A stretch of 64,000 nt of DNA from UBA7672 sp965279205 (GCA_965279205.1 OZ257144.1:1736001-1800000), one strand, 5' to 3'. Numbered from the stretch's first letter, positions 17,693 through 26,616 are shown. The notes: generated by a model from the sequence alone, not told the origin. A program made the numbers and translations.

Positions 17693-18850
17693 CTACGCCG
17701 AAGCGGCGACCGCGCCGACGTTGCGCGCTTCGTCAAGCGCATCCAGCTTGTCGAGCAGGTATTCGAGATCGGCCCTGGGAATCGCTTGGAACTGGGTCAG
17801 CACGCGCTCGACCATGCGCTGGCGGAAGCGTTCCTTGTCGTTCGGCCCGCCATCCATCTCGGTCTTGTGGAAGATGTCTACGGCCAGGCGGAAGGCGGTG
17901 AACATGCCGGCCGGAAGGCCTGCGCGTTCGAACACGGTCTTGAGACCCAGCGTGCCGGCGTCGTGGATCATCAGCCAGGCCTTGGAGCGCGGCACGCCAG
18001 CGAGTTCAGCCAGCGCATGCTCGACAAAGCCCATATGGCCGAGACACAGCGCACGCATGATCAGCGACGGCGTCAGGCGTCCGTTGAGATGAAGCTGCTG
18101 GACGAACCGCGCTGGCTCGGATGACAGGCCGGCCTGCTCAACCAGATCGAGCGTCGCGCGCTCGCGAGCACCCGATGCGATCTCGATCGCCAGCTGCGGC
18201 GGAAGTTCATGCTTGTTGACCAGCCGATCGAACAACTCGCCCGTCACGATCGAGACCAGCTTCTCCGTGACGTGCAGCGGCAGGACCGAACGCGAGATCA
18301 GCGCGCTCTTGATGTCGTCATCGTTCGAAAAGCGTTTCAGCACACCGGCATAGGCATCGTCCGAGAACGACGCGCCCTCGTTGAGCGAACAGGCTTCGAC
18401 GGCGAGCTTGGACCCATAAAGTGCAATGACTTCCGTCAGCCCCTCGCCAAGCGAAGCGCGCTGGGCAATCGCAACCTGTTTTTCGGAAGAACCCGACAAA
18501 ACGATCTCGACCAGATCCTCGTCGGTGATGACCGGAGAATTTTTCAGGATCGGGGTGGCGATCGCGTCGATGTCCTTCGCCAGCTTCATCGCGATGTCGC
18601 GCGGCAGTTTCGGCGAATTGCGCAGCGTGACGGCCATCGCGCGGCGGACAAGCGCAGCAGCGTCGGCGGCGATGACGTCCAGAACCTGGCGGGCGCTTTC
18701 GCGATCCTCTTCGGTGAGGTCCATCGCATCGATGCGCTTGCAGATCTTGTGAGCGGCGTTTGCACGCGCTTCGGGGCTATCGCCCCGCACAAGGCGGCGG
18801 ATATCGTCCTGCGTAAGCGAGGACCGCATCGTCGCGACAGTCATGTCCAT
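17693..18850 (-). CDS. DUF2336 domain protein
   Basis: A 385-aa soluble, mostly helical protein with the features of DUF2336, an alphaproteobacterial family. The N-terminus has repeat-like helices (LTQDDIRRLVRGDSPEARANAAHKI; VLDVIAADAAALVRRAMAV), and the pattern of SPVITDEDLVEIVLSGSSEKQVAIAQR matches the HEAT-like repeats of the family. The function is unknown; in Caulobacterales these genes occur with motility and cell-cycle genes. A TTAA half-site lies at 18901-18904 upstream. Confidence 0.82.
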   Translation of the reverse strand: MDMTVATMRSSLTQDDIRRLVRGDSPEARANAAHKICKRIDAMDLTEEDRESARQVLDVIAADAAALVRRAMAVTLRNSPKLPRDIAMKLAKDIDAIATPILKNSPVITDEDLVEIVLSGSSEKQVAIAQRASLGEGLTEVIALYGSKLAVEACSLNEGASFSDDAYAGVLKRFSNDDDIKSALISRSVLPLHVTEKLVSIVTGELFDRLVNKHELPPQLAIEIASGARERATLDLVEQAGLSSEPARFVQQLHLNGRLTPSLIMRALCLGHMGFVEHALAELAGVPRSKAWLMIHDAGTLGLKTVFERAGLPAGMFTAFRLAVDIFHKTEMDGGPNDKERFRQRMVERVLTQFQAIPRADLEYLLDKLDALDEARNVGAVAASA

Positions 18851-18962
18851 TTAGCCTTCCGGCTTGAACTGATTTGAAAAATGACAATTGCTGCCGCGGG
18901 TTAATGGATATTTACGACCGGGGCCGAAATCGGGCTACCGGCAAAGGGTTTTGGAGGACGGG

Positions 18963-20171
18963 ATGCTGCTTCAGGGCGTGAAAGTCATTGAACACGCTAC
19001 ATATTATGCAGCCCCGGGCGCGGGCGGCATCCTGTCGGACTGGGGGGCCGAGGTAATAAAGATCGAACCGCCCGGCGGAGACCCGGTCCGCTCCAACTTT
19101 CCGACCAAGGGAACCGGCAAGGAACACCTCACCGACAACCCGGCTTTCGACGGCGATAACCGCGGCAAGAAGTCGATCGTGGTGGACGCCCGCACGGAGG
19201 AAGGCCGGGAAGTCATCCGCAAGCTGGCCGACACGGCGGACGTGTTCCTCACCAATGTCCGCCCCGGCGGTATCGAACGCTCCGGCCTCGGCTATGAGAT
19301 CCTGTCGAAGCGGAATCCGAAACTCGTCTACTGCGCGCTCACCGGTTACGGGCTTGAAGGGCCAGACGCGAATGCTCCGGGCTTCGACGTGGCAAGCTTC
19401 TGGTCGCGCTCGGGCCTTGCGCGCCTCACGGCGCCAAAGGGATCGGAACTGTTTCCGATCCGCACAGCAGCCGGCGATCACACCACCAGCATCGCGGCGG
19501 TCGCGGCCATCAATGCCGCTCTGATCGAGGCGCTGAAAACGGGCAAGGGCCGCCTTGTCGACGTCAGCCTGCTGCGCACTGGCCTCTACACGCTCCACAC
19601 CGATCTCGCGATCCAGCTCTTCTTCGGCCGCAACGCCTCCACACGCCCGCGCGCCGAGGCCTACAATCCGCTCACCAACTTTTTCCGCACCAAGGACGAC
19701 GCCTGGATCTGCATCGTCGCCCGCGCCGGCAAGGCGGACTTGCCGCGCATGGCGCGCGCGTTCGAACTACCGGGCATTGAGACCGACACTCGCTTCCAGG
19801 ACGGCAAGTCGCGGCGCGACCACGCCGGCGAGATCACCGCCATGTTCGACGCAGCCTTCGCAAGGTTCACGAAGGACGAGATGGCCGACCGGCTGACGAA
19901 GGAAGAGATCGCCTGGGCCCCGGCACAGACGCTGGCCGATGTCGCGATGGATCCGCAGGTCGCTGCAGCCGGCGGCATTGTCGAGATGCCATCGCAGACC
20001 CCGGGCGAAACCTTCCGCTCCCCCGGCGGCCCCGCCCGCTTCCACGGCGCGGATGATGGCCCCAAGGGCCCCGGGCCGAAGCTGGGCGAACACACGCGTC
20101 AGATCCTCAAATCCGTTGGGTATTCAGATGCGGACATCGAGGTGATGTACGCCAGCAAGTCGGTCGCCTGA
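18963..20171 (+). CDS. CaiB/BaiF family III CoA-transferase
   Basis: A 402-aa family III CoA-transferase, the fold that moves CoA between carboxylic acids. The N-terminal LLQGVKVIEHATYYAAPGAGGILSD... region and GAEVIKIEPPGGDPVR are family hallmarks, with FDVASFWSRSG in the active-site region and the C-terminal GEHTRQILKSVGYSD. ATG 18963 follows GGAGG closely; the in-frame codon at 18888 would add 25 unrelated residues. The substrate acid is unknown. Confidence 0.92.
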   Translation: MLLQGVKVIEHATYYAAPGAGGILSDWGAEVIKIEPPGGDPVRSNFPTKGTGKEHLTDNPAFDGDNRGKKSIVVDARTEEGREVIRKLADTADVFLTNVRPGGIERSGLGYEILSKRNPKLVYCALTGYGLEGPDANAPGFDVASFWSRSGLARLTAPKGSELFPIRTAAGDHTTSIAAVAAINAALIEALKTGKGRLVDVSLLRTGLYTLHTDLAIQLFFGRNASTRPRAEAYNPLTNFFRTKDDAWICIVARAGKADLPRMARAFELPGIETDTRFQDGKSRRDHAGEITAMFDAAFARFTKDEMADRLTKEEIAWAPAQTLADVAMDPQVAAAGGIVEMPSQTPGETFRSPGGPARFHGADDGPKGPGPKLGEHTRQILKSVGYSDADIEVMYASKSVA

Positions 20172-20246
20172 GCCAGCGGGCGCAGGAGTTAACCAGTGTT
20201 TGACGCCCCCGGCCTAGGCTGAGGGACGTCCGATTGGGAGAACTCC

Positions 20247-20702
20247 ATGGAAGTTCTGCTGTGGCTCTGTGGCGTAGGCGTCGTCCTGCTGGCGATCCGT
20301 TTCTTCAGGGCGAAGGATGATAGCGAGCCCCCGCTGGTCGCCCATCTGGCCGGCCCCGGCCTGTTCACGGTCGATGTCGTCGGCGAGGCCCATTACCAGG
20401 ACCAGATCGAATCTGTCGTGGGCAAACGAACAGAAGACGGCTCCGACAAGGTCGTTCAGGCCGCACTCGTCCTCGAGGACTCCAACGTCCACGATCCCAT
20501 GGCCGTCCGCGTTGATATCGAGGGCGTGACCTGCGGCTATCTCAGTCGCGCCAACGCGCGTGCCTATCGTCGTGCACTTGAGAAGCTTGGTCACGGTCCG
20601 CTGATTGGCCAGTGCCAGGCGGTGGTCATTGGCGGCTGGGATCGCGGCGCCGAAGACAACGGAAAGTACGGCGTGAAACTGGATCTTCCGGTCGCGGCCT
20701 AG
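20247..20702 (+). CDS. Membrane-anchored HIRAN-like domain protein
   Basis: A 151-aa protein with an N-terminal helix (residues 2-18) and a cytoplasmic basic turn, followed by a domain resembling HIRAN (PF08797): VDVVGEAHYQ, VQAALVLEDSNVHDPMAVRV and VTCGYLSRANARAYR fit its motif order of a vGe..Y start, an E-x-N-x-x-D-x-x-A-V block and a G-Y-L-x-R block. HIRAN domains of Rad5/HLTF bind 3' DNA ends; bacterial stand-alone members have no known role. The assignment is by eye and needs a profile search. It is convergent with the transglycosylase gene. Confidence 0.65.
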   Translation: MEVLLWLCGVGVVLLAIRFFRAKDDSEPPLVAHLAGPGLFTVDVVGEAHYQDQIESVVGKRTEDGSDKVVQAALVLEDSNVHDPMAVRVDIEGVTCGYLSRANARAYRRALEKLGHGPLIGQCQAVVIGGWDRGAEDNGKYGVKLDLPVAA

Positions 20703-21433
20703 ATCTTCCGATCTTCCTGCAATCCGAACAGCGCCGTCATCAGGCTGGTCCCGAGCTGCGCCATGCCCAGCTGCGCCTGCATCAGCACGCCAGGATCAGA
20801 CTGCGGCTGCAGCGGAGCGATCAGATTGCCCGGCGCGACCTTGCCAGCATCCGCCATGGCGATGTCGACACCGGTCAGCTTCTGATAGAGCTGCGCCGAT
20901 GTCAGCGTCGCGCCATCCTTGCCGCGGAATACGTTGGCGTTCGCCAGCGCGGCTCGCGGGAAAATTTCGGCAGCCGGACCAGCCTTCTTGCTCCGCGCCG
21001 CTTCGATCAGCTCGAAGGCGTCATGCGGCCCCATGAAGTGGGCGGTGTAGAGTTCAGCCGAAGTCGCCGGCCGGCCAAGCTTCTTGCCGAGGATCTTCGC
21101 GTTTTCGCCGGCAAGCTCGCCAGCCATCACGGCCGACAGTTCCGGATCCTTGCGCAGGGCGAGCAGCTCGGTCCGCGAAAGGCCGCCCGTCTTCACGTCA
21201 TGCTTGGCGCCATAGCGCTCCAGCACGTTGAGCCAGGTTTCATTTGTGAACTGGAAGAGGCCGGTGGCGGACGAGGTCGGCGCCTTGGCCGAAGGATCGA
21301 AATTGCTTTCGCGCTGCGCCGTCTTGACCAGGTAATCGAAGCTAACGCCAGTCGACGCCGATGCAGTGCGCAGCGCGGCCATGACCTGCGCGCGCTGGGC
21401 GGCGACGGAAGAGGAGCCGATCGAATCGGTCAC
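20699..21433 (-). CDS. SLT-type lytic transglycosylase domain protein
   Basis: A 244-aa protein. Residues 25-130 form a lysozyme-like goose/SLT domain: the catalytic Glu is in AQRESNFDP (about 44), followed by SSATGLFQFTNETWLNVLERYG. No signal peptide is visible, as in muramidases that are exported with the flagellum or by a secretion apparatus. The C-terminus is hydrophobic and Gln/Met-rich. A CtrA-like box lies upstream, which would fit a cell-cycle-timed role in flagellum or wall remodelling. Confidence 0.8.
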   Translation of the reverse strand: MTDSIGSSSVAAQRAQVMAALRTASASTGVSFDYLVKTAQRESNFDPSAKAPTSSATGLFQFTNETWLNVLERYGAKHDVKTGGLSRTELLALRKDPELSAVMAGELAGENAKILGKKLGRPATSAELYTAHFMGPHDAFELIEAARSKKAGPAAEIFPRAALANANVFRGKDGATLTSAQLYQKLTGVDIAMADAGKVAPGNLIAPLQPQSDPGVLMQAQLGMAQLGTSLMTALFGLQEDRKI

Positions 21434-21473
21434 GGGCAGGGTTCCTAGAGGAAACCCAAGCTCGGCCGCTTAT

Positions 21474-21490
21474 GGTTAGCCAAAGGTTAA
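21474..21490 (-). promoter_or_regulatory. CtrA-like box upstream of the transglycosylase gene
   Basis: On the minus strand the sequence reads TTAACCTTTGGCTAACC, which matches the CtrA consensus TTAACC-N5/6-TTAACC with one mismatch (CTAACC). It lies 40 bases upstream of the ATG at 21433. CtrA is the master cell-cycle regulator of Caulobacterales. The match is by eye only. Confidence 0.45.
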
Positions 21491-21515
21491 CGGGGCCTGT
21501 GGCCCGTTATCGGGA

Positions 21516-22214
21516 TCAGCTGTCGGCCTTGGGCGACATGGCGTAGTGGATGCCCAGATTGGCCAGCTTTTCCGCATCCTGCCAGCGCACGTTCTCGGCG
21601 ATCAGGGCAACGCCCTCAGCGGCCGAGACTTCCAAGCGTGTCATCGGGATTTCAAGGGCGTCCATATGCGACGGGGCCAGGCGAACGGCCTCGAACGTCA
21701 GGCGAGCGCGGGCGCCCATCGGGGTGCGCCAGGATTTGCGCGCATCGAGACCAACGCGGAACCCTCGCTTGCGGAACGCGTCCACGCGGTCCAGCGCCAG
21801 ATCTTCCAGGGCCGACACCGAAGCGTCGCAGAAGTCGATGCGCACTTCCTGCGGCAGCAGGCCGGCGCGGATCACGCCAGCTTCAGCGGCCATCGGGGCG
21901 TCGCGGTCCGAAAGGGCCGCCATCGGGGCTGAAATAGCCAGCGGACGCAGAGTCGAGCCGGTGTCCTTGGCCAGGCGGGCGGCGCGCTCGATCAGGTCAC
22001 CAAGCCAGGCGGCCGCCGACGGCAAAGCCGCATCCGACAGATGACGCGGCGCAAACGTGTCCTCGAACGCGATGTCAGCTTCGACCTGCACGCCGAACGC
22101 TTCGCCATCCTCGAGGCGCACCACCGGCTGAAAACGCAGCTTCGGCTGGCGCACGGTCGCCGGGGCGGGCTCGTTCACGACGAGGCGCAGATGGGACGCG
22201 CGCGCTTGGGTCAT
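21516..22214 (-). CDS. Degenerate EAL-domain protein, probably catalytically dead
   Basis: A 232-aa cytosolic protein whose sequence tracks the EAL phosphodiesterase fold: FQPVVRLEDGEAFGVQVEA (about 27-46) stands where the QP.V.L..G...G.EAL motif lies, then RIDFCDASVSAL where the EITES block lies, then GFRVGLDARKSWRTP where G..i.lDDFGtG lies. The EAL acid, the DDFG pair and other metal ligands are altered, so c-di-GMP hydrolysis is unlikely. It may bind c-di-GMP or act by protein contact. No GGDEF domain is attached. Confidence 0.7.
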   Translation of the reverse strand: MTQARASHLRLVVNEPAPATVRQPKLRFQPVVRLEDGEAFGVQVEADIAFEDTFAPRHLSDAALPSAAAWLGDLIERAARLAKDTGSTLRPLAISAPMAALSDRDAPMAAEAGVIRAGLLPQEVRIDFCDASVSALEDLALDRVDAFRKRGFRVGLDARKSWRTPMGARARLTFEAVRLAPSHMDALEIPMTRLEVSAAEGVALIAENVRWQDAEKLANLGIHYAMSPKADS

Positions 22215-22353
22215 TGCAGGGTTCCGGCTGGGGTGGTCAGTTGTGCCTTGGATAACAGAGCCGGTTGAAGGTCAGCCGAAACCGGACCGGTGAATTTCGA
22301 TCAAATCGGGGGCCGTCGTTGGCCTTTGGTTTTTGTAGGTTTACAGAGGGTTT

Positions 22354-23133
22354 ATGACCGCTCCCGCAGACGCGCCAAAGCCAGCATCCACCGTGCTTCT
22401 CGTGCGCGATGCGCCGGGCCTTGAGGTGCTTATGGTCCGCCGCAGCGCCGGCATGGCCTTCGGCGCCAGCGCCTGGGTGTTTCCGGGCGGCAAGGTTGCG
22501 GCTGCCGATGCCGATCCCAGATGGGACGATTCATCAGACGGCAACTACGATCACTACGAACGTTCGCTCAGGATCGCTGCGGCGCGCGAGGTATTCGAAG
22601 AGTCCGGCCTCCTGCTTGCGACGCGCGACGGCAAGGCGCTCGACGCCGACGCCTTCGCCGGCTTCGATGCGATGCGCGCGTCAGTGGAGGCGGACCCCGC
22701 GCTGTTCCTGAAGCTCGTTCACGAGGCTGGCTTGCGGCTTGTGCTCGACCGGCTGGTCCCGTTCGCGCACTGGATTACACCGAGCTTCGAGCCGCGCCGG
22801 TTCGATACGCACTTCTTCCTGGTGAAGGCGCCGGCCGATCAGGTCGTCCGTCATGACGGACGCGAGGCAGTCGATCACGTCTGGATCGCGCCACAGGAAC
22901 TTCTGGAACGTCGCAAGCGCGGCGAAGCCAAGCTGATGTTCCCGACACGCCTGAATCTGGAAGTGCTGGCGAAGTCGACGAGCGCCGCCCAGGCCGAGGC
23001 CGCCGCGCGCGCGCAGAAAGTCGTCACGGTTGAGCCGCGCGTAGAAGAGCGCGAGGACGGCAAGGTGCTCGTGATCCCGGCGGAGGCCGGTTACGGTCTC
23101 ACCGAAGAGCGCATGAAGGAAGTGATGGGTTAG
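22354..23133 (+). CDS. NUDIX hydrolase (NUDT19-like)
   Basis: A 259-aa pyrophosphohydrolase. The Nudix box is split by an insertion, as in the NUDT7/NUDT19-like branch: FPGGKV near residue 49, then AAAREVFEESGLLL near 75-88 with the REX2EEXG core. These enzymes hydrolyse nucleoside diphosphate-linked compounds such as CoA or NADH derivatives. The substrate here is not known. It is convergent with the Hpt gene, overlapping 4 bases. Confidence 0.87.
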   Translation: MTAPADAPKPASTVLLVRDAPGLEVLMVRRSAGMAFGASAWVFPGGKVAAADADPRWDDSSDGNYDHYERSLRIAAAREVFEESGLLLATRDGKALDADAFAGFDAMRASVEADPALFLKLVHEAGLRLVLDRLVPFAHWITPSFEPRRFDTHFFLVKAPADQVVRHDGREAVDHVWIAPQELLERRKRGEAKLMFPTRLNLEVLAKSTSAAQAEAAARAQKVVTVEPRVEEREDGKVLVIPAEAGYGLTEERMKEVMG

Positions 23134-23642
23134 GACCTCGTCGGGTCGGGCGCGGCCTGCTGTGCGATGATCGACTTGGTCCGCGTTTCCAGCTCGGCCA
23201 CAAGCGCCAGGCCGACCGGATGGTCCATACCTTTGATCTGGCCCACCACCGCAGCTTTGGCGCCATCGACGTGCGCTTTCAGCAACGCTGTCGGAGCTGT
23301 GATGTCGCCGTGCTCATCGCCTGTCAGTTTGCACAGCGTCGCGCAGATGCGGCCAACCAGCGGATAGCCATAGGTCGGCGCGAGACCCTTAAGGTCGTGA
23401 GCGCGGCGATGAAGTTCATTCTTCGCGGCGGGCGTTCCGCCAGCTTTCTCGAAGGCGGCCCATGCTTCCAGCAGGCGCTCGAGTTCTTCCTTGATCCATT
23501 CGGCGAACTGGTCGCCCATTTTTTCGAGGGCAGCTTCGGCCTTGGCGATGGCTCGCTGATCGAGCGCGGGAAGTGCGCCGCCGATCTTGACCTTCAGCAT
23601 GTTGGGCGGAGTGATAACCTCGATGGGTTTCTGCCTCGCCAT
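23130..23642 (-). CDS. Histidine phosphotransfer (Hpt) domain protein
   Basis: A 170-aa protein with an Hpt helical bundle: HRRAHDLKGLAPTYGYPLVGRI holds the phospho-accepting His followed by KG at the conserved spacing. It should relay phosphate between a sensor kinase and a response regulator, neither of which is encoded nearby. ATG 23642 is chosen over an in-frame upstream codon at 23696 because the extra residues are unlike the family and GGGAT precedes this ATG. A TTAAC half-site is at 23716-23720. Confidence 0.8.
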   Translation of the reverse strand: MARQKPIEVITPPNMLKVKIGGALPALDQRAIAKAEAALEKMGDQFAEWIKEELERLLEAWAAFEKAGGTPAAKNELHRRAHDLKGLAPTYGYPLVGRICATLCKLTGDEHGDITAPTALLKAHVDGAKAAVVGQIKGMDHPVGLALVAELETRTKSIIAQQAAPDPTRS

Positions 23643-23769
23643 ATCCCATCCCCGTTTTGATCGCAGCGCCGCCAAGCGCAGAAAACGCGATTCCAAATAT
23701 AGTCCGGGAGGATAGTTAACAAACGCCTGTGGCAGCTCAACCGGGGAGCGCCCCGAAGGACAATTGGTC

Positions 23770-24480
23770 TCAGAACGTCGAACGAGCCGTGACGAGCCAG
23801 CCCTTCTCCTCGAAATTTCCTGAGATTTCCTCGCGCCAGCCGACGCCTAGGCGCAGGCCGCCGAAGTCATAGGCGAGCCCCGACTCGAATTTGGCCGAGC
23901 GGGCGCCGTCGCCTTCCTCCGACCATGCCTTGAGCGTCAGGTGCATGGAGGGTGCAAACTCGATTCCCGAAGCGAACTCGACAACGATCCGCCGGCAGGC
24001 ATCGCCTCGCGACCGCTGGCCGGCCTCGGCGTTCACAAATCCCTCCCGCCCGAACAGGGAGAACGAGGTTCCGATCGCCGCACGCGCCTCATAACCCTCT
24101 CCCAGGCATTCCGGCCCATCGAGCGCCTCACCGCCCAGCATCGAAGCCTGGATCGCGAAGGACGCGCGCTCTCCAATCGGGAACGCCTTCTGCAGGCCGA
24201 GGCGAAAGCCGGACCGATCATCATAGGTTGTGTCGATGCGGATCTCGCTCTCGATTTTAGCGTTGAGGCCCCAGCCATCGCCAAAGCCCCATTCGACATA
24301 TTCGTCGGAGCGCCAGGCTTCGCCGAAATCGCCAACCTCGCGCGAGATCGACGCCGACCATTGCTTGACGCCGTCGGGCTGGCTCCAGGCGCCCGCATGA
24401 GCGGGCAGCGCCGCCAGTGAACTGAAACCACCAAAAACGATAATGCTGCGCGCCGCGGCGCGCGTCCCAACCCCACCCAC
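23770..24480 (-). CDS. Outer-membrane beta-barrel protein, GTG start
   Basis: A 236-aa secreted protein with a signal peptide cut after AHA (about residue 29) and then alternating amphipathic strands ending in an aromatic C-terminus (LVTARSTF), the usual signal for insertion by the BAM complex. The GTG at 24480 is preceded by GGGGGA. Two Cys in the loops (ECLGEGY and GDACRR) could pair. No family is recognised. Confidence 0.72.
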   Translation of the reverse strand: MGGVGTRAAARSIIVFGGFSSLAALPAHAGAWSQPDGVKQWSASISREVGDFGEAWRSDEYVEWGFGDGWGLNAKIESEIRIDTTYDDRSGFRLGLQKAFPIGERASFAIQASMLGGEALDGPECLGEGYEARAAIGTSFSLFGREGFVNAEAGQRSRGDACRRIVVEFASGIEFAPSMHLTLKAWSEEGDGARSAKFESGLAYDFGGLRLGVGWREEISGNFEEKGWLVTARSTF

Positions 24481-24503
24481 TCAGTCCCCCAAGTCTTGTG
24501 TCC

Positions 24504-25274
24504 CTAGCTGTCGTATCCCGGCGATTCACGGTCTAGTTTCCGCAGGCATCCTGGCCATGCGAGCATGGCGCCCATGCCCATCGCTGCCGTGACCTGCTGC
24601 TTCACCGTCTCCTGCGCTTCAATCGGCGCAAGCCGTAGGTGCTCGCGGCCCTGCGTCGAAGCCAGCACCTGCGCCTGGCAGGCGCGCTCGAGCGAGTAGA
24701 TGCCAAGCCAGCACTGCGAGGCGGTCTCGCCAATCGCCAGCGTGCCATGGTTCCACAGCATCATGAGCTGATTGTTTCCCAGGTCCTTCACCAGCCGCTC
24801 ACGCTCGCCATGGTCGAGCGCGATGCCTTCATACTCGTGGTAGGCAAGGCGCGGGATCACGGTTAGCGCCGTCTGTCCGATCGGCAGCAAGCCTTCCTTG
24901 GTGGCGGACACCGCGACACCGGCGTCGGTGTGGACGTGAAGGACGAACTTCGCATCCTCGCGCGCGGCATGAATCGCCGAGTGGATCGTGAACCCGGCTG
25001 GATTGATGTAGTGCGGCGTCGGTTCGACGATGTTGCCCTCAAGGTCGACCTTCACCAGCGAGGACGCCGTGATCTCCTCAAAGAAGAACCCGTATGGGTT
25101 GATCAGGAAATGGTGCTCGGGTCCGGGCACGCGAGCCGAGATGTGGGTGAAGATCAGGTCATCCCAGCCATAGAGGGCGACAAGCCTGTAAAGGGCGGCC
25201 AGATCGACACGAACCTGCCATTCCTCGGCGCTGACGCGGTCCTTGATGTTCAGGCTTTTCAGGTCGTCGGCCAT
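24504..25274 (-). CDS. Class II aldolase/adducin family protein
   Basis: A 256-aa zinc-dependent aldolase-fold protein. Zinc ligands are HVHTDAG (about residue 118) and the later NHGTLAIG; FTHISARVPG is the phosphate-loop region. The family includes fuculose-1-phosphate and related aldolases, but alphaproteobacterial members of this length, with the INPYGFFFEEITASSL segment, are mostly of unknown substrate. It is divergent from nadK. Confidence 0.88.
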   Translation of the reverse strand: MADDLKSLNIKDRVSAEEWQVRVDLAALYRLVALYGWDDLIFTHISARVPGPEHHFLINPYGFFFEEITASSLVKVDLEGNIVEPTPHYINPAGFTIHSAIHAAREDAKFVLHVHTDAGVAVSATKEGLLPIGQTALTVIPRLAYHEYEGIALDHGERERLVKDLGNNQLMMLWNHGTLAIGETASQCWLGIYSLERACQAQVLASTQGREHLRLAPIEAQETVKQQVTAAMGMGAMLAWPGCLRKLDRESPGYDS

Positions 25275-25383
25275 CGGGATCTCCGGGGTTTCGGTCGCAA
25301 TTTATAACGCGTTGGCACGAATGTCATTCTGTCCCCATTTACCCAAATGCGCTTTATAGATGGGCGCCGCAGCGAGACCCAGA

Positions 25384-26154
25384 ATGAGCGCCGACCCCAG
25401 GATCCATTTTACCGCCTCGGCCAAGCCCGAGGCAAAACAGGCGCTGGAGGCGATGACCCGGCGCTATGGCCAGCACACGGCCGGTAAGGCGGATGTGATC
25501 GTCGCCCTCGGCGGGGACGGCTGGATGCTCGAAACGCTCCGAGGCCGCTATGCCGACAAACTGCCAGTCTATGGCATGCATCGCGGTACGATCGGCTTTC
25601 TCATGAACGAGTATGCGGAAGAAGGCCTTCCCGCCCGACTCAACGCCGCGGTACGCGCCGTGATCCATCCGTTGGCGATGACAGCCGTGACCACGCGCGG
25701 CAAGGTCACCCATCTGCAGGCCATCAACGAAGTCTCCCTGCTGCGCCAGACGTCGCAGACCGCCAAGCTACGCATTGAGGTCGATGGCAAGGAACGTCTC
25801 GCCGATCTTGCCGCCGACGGCGTGCTGGTGGCGACGCCTGCAGGCTCGACCGCCTACAACCTCTCGGCGCACGGACCGATCCTGCCCATTGGCGCCAACC
25901 TGCTCGCTTTGACGCCAATCTCGCCCTTCCGCCCGAGACGCTGGCGCGGCGCCCTGCTGCGCCACGATGCGCGCGTGGAGATCGAAGTGTTGGATGCCGA
26001 GCGGCGTTCTGTCTCCGCCTCGGCTGACACGCAGGAAGTACGCGACGTGCAGCGCGTCGAGATCCGCGAGGATCACGCCAAGTCGCTCACCATGCTGTTC
26101 GACGAAGGCCACGCGCTCGACGAGCGCATCCTGCGCGAACAGTTCTCGCTCTAG
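25384..26154 (+). CDS. nadK: NAD kinase
   Basis: A 256-aa enzyme that phosphorylates NAD to NADP with ATP. The GGDG motif (GGDGWMLETL, about 44-53), NEVSLLR and PAGSTAYNLSAHGPIL are the family's ATP/NAD-site motifs. The alphaproteobacterial short form without long extensions fits. ATG 25384 is chosen because it gives the usual N-terminus; an ATG at 25360 would add 8 residues and cannot be excluded. The stop abuts the convergent cytochrome gene. Confidence 0.93.
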   Translation: MSADPRIHFTASAKPEAKQALEAMTRRYGQHTAGKADVIVALGGDGWMLETLRGRYADKLPVYGMHRGTIGFLMNEYAEEGLPARLNAAVRAVIHPLAMTAVTTRGKVTHLQAINEVSLLRQTSQTAKLRIEVDGKERLADLAADGVLVATPAGSTAYNLSAHGPILPIGANLLALTPISPFRPRRWRGALLRHDARVEIEVLDAERRSVSASADTQEVRDVQRVEIREDHAKSLTMLFDEGHALDERILREQFSL

Positions 26155-26616
26155 CTATTTACGGGTCTCGATCAGCAGGTAGCCGATCACGTCGCGTCGG
26201 TCTTCCGGCTTGCTGAAGCCATTGAAGAACATCGACGTCCCCGGCAGGAAGCCCTGCGGTTGCTGCAGCCAGTGGTCGATCAGTTCCGGCGTCCATTGCG
26301 GCTCGTCGAGCGCAACCAGCGCGGGCGAGTATTTGTAGTTCGGCGCTGTGCCTGGCTTGCGCTCGAACACGCCGTGCAGGTTGGGGCCGACCATGTGGCC
26401 CTTGGCGGCCTCGATCTGGTGGCAGGACCGGCATTTGTAGAAAAGCTTCGCGCCGTTGCCGAGGTCAGCTGCGTTGTAGGGCGCCGGCAGTTCGGCAAGG
26501 GTTGGGGCCCGAACCGCGGGATCGACCAGAGCGATGGAGGCGGGTTCCGAGGCGCCGCAGGCCGCGAGCGCCAGAAAAGCGGCTGAAACCGCTGGAATCA
26601 GATAACCAGACCGCAT
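26155..26616 (-). CDS. Cytochrome c family lipoprotein
   Basis: A 153-aa class I c-type cytochrome. The signal sequence ends in a lipobox (LALAAC, Cys20), so it is predicted to be membrane-anchored. The heme site is CRSCH (62-66), with GTSMFFNGF supplying the distal Met. KGHMVGPNLHGVFERKPG is typical of mitochondrial-like cytochrome c and of cytochrome c552/CycM. ATG 26616 is used because the in-frame extension to 26721 has no export signal. It is divergent from pgi. Confidence 0.88.
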   Translation of the reverse strand: MRSGYLIPAVSAAFLALAACGASEPASIALVDPAVRAPTLAELPAPYNAADLGNGAKLFYKCRSCHQIEAAKGHMVGPNLHGVFERKPGTAPNYKYSPALVALDEPQWTPELIDHWLQQPQGFLPGTSMFFNGFSKPEDRRDVIGYLLIETRK

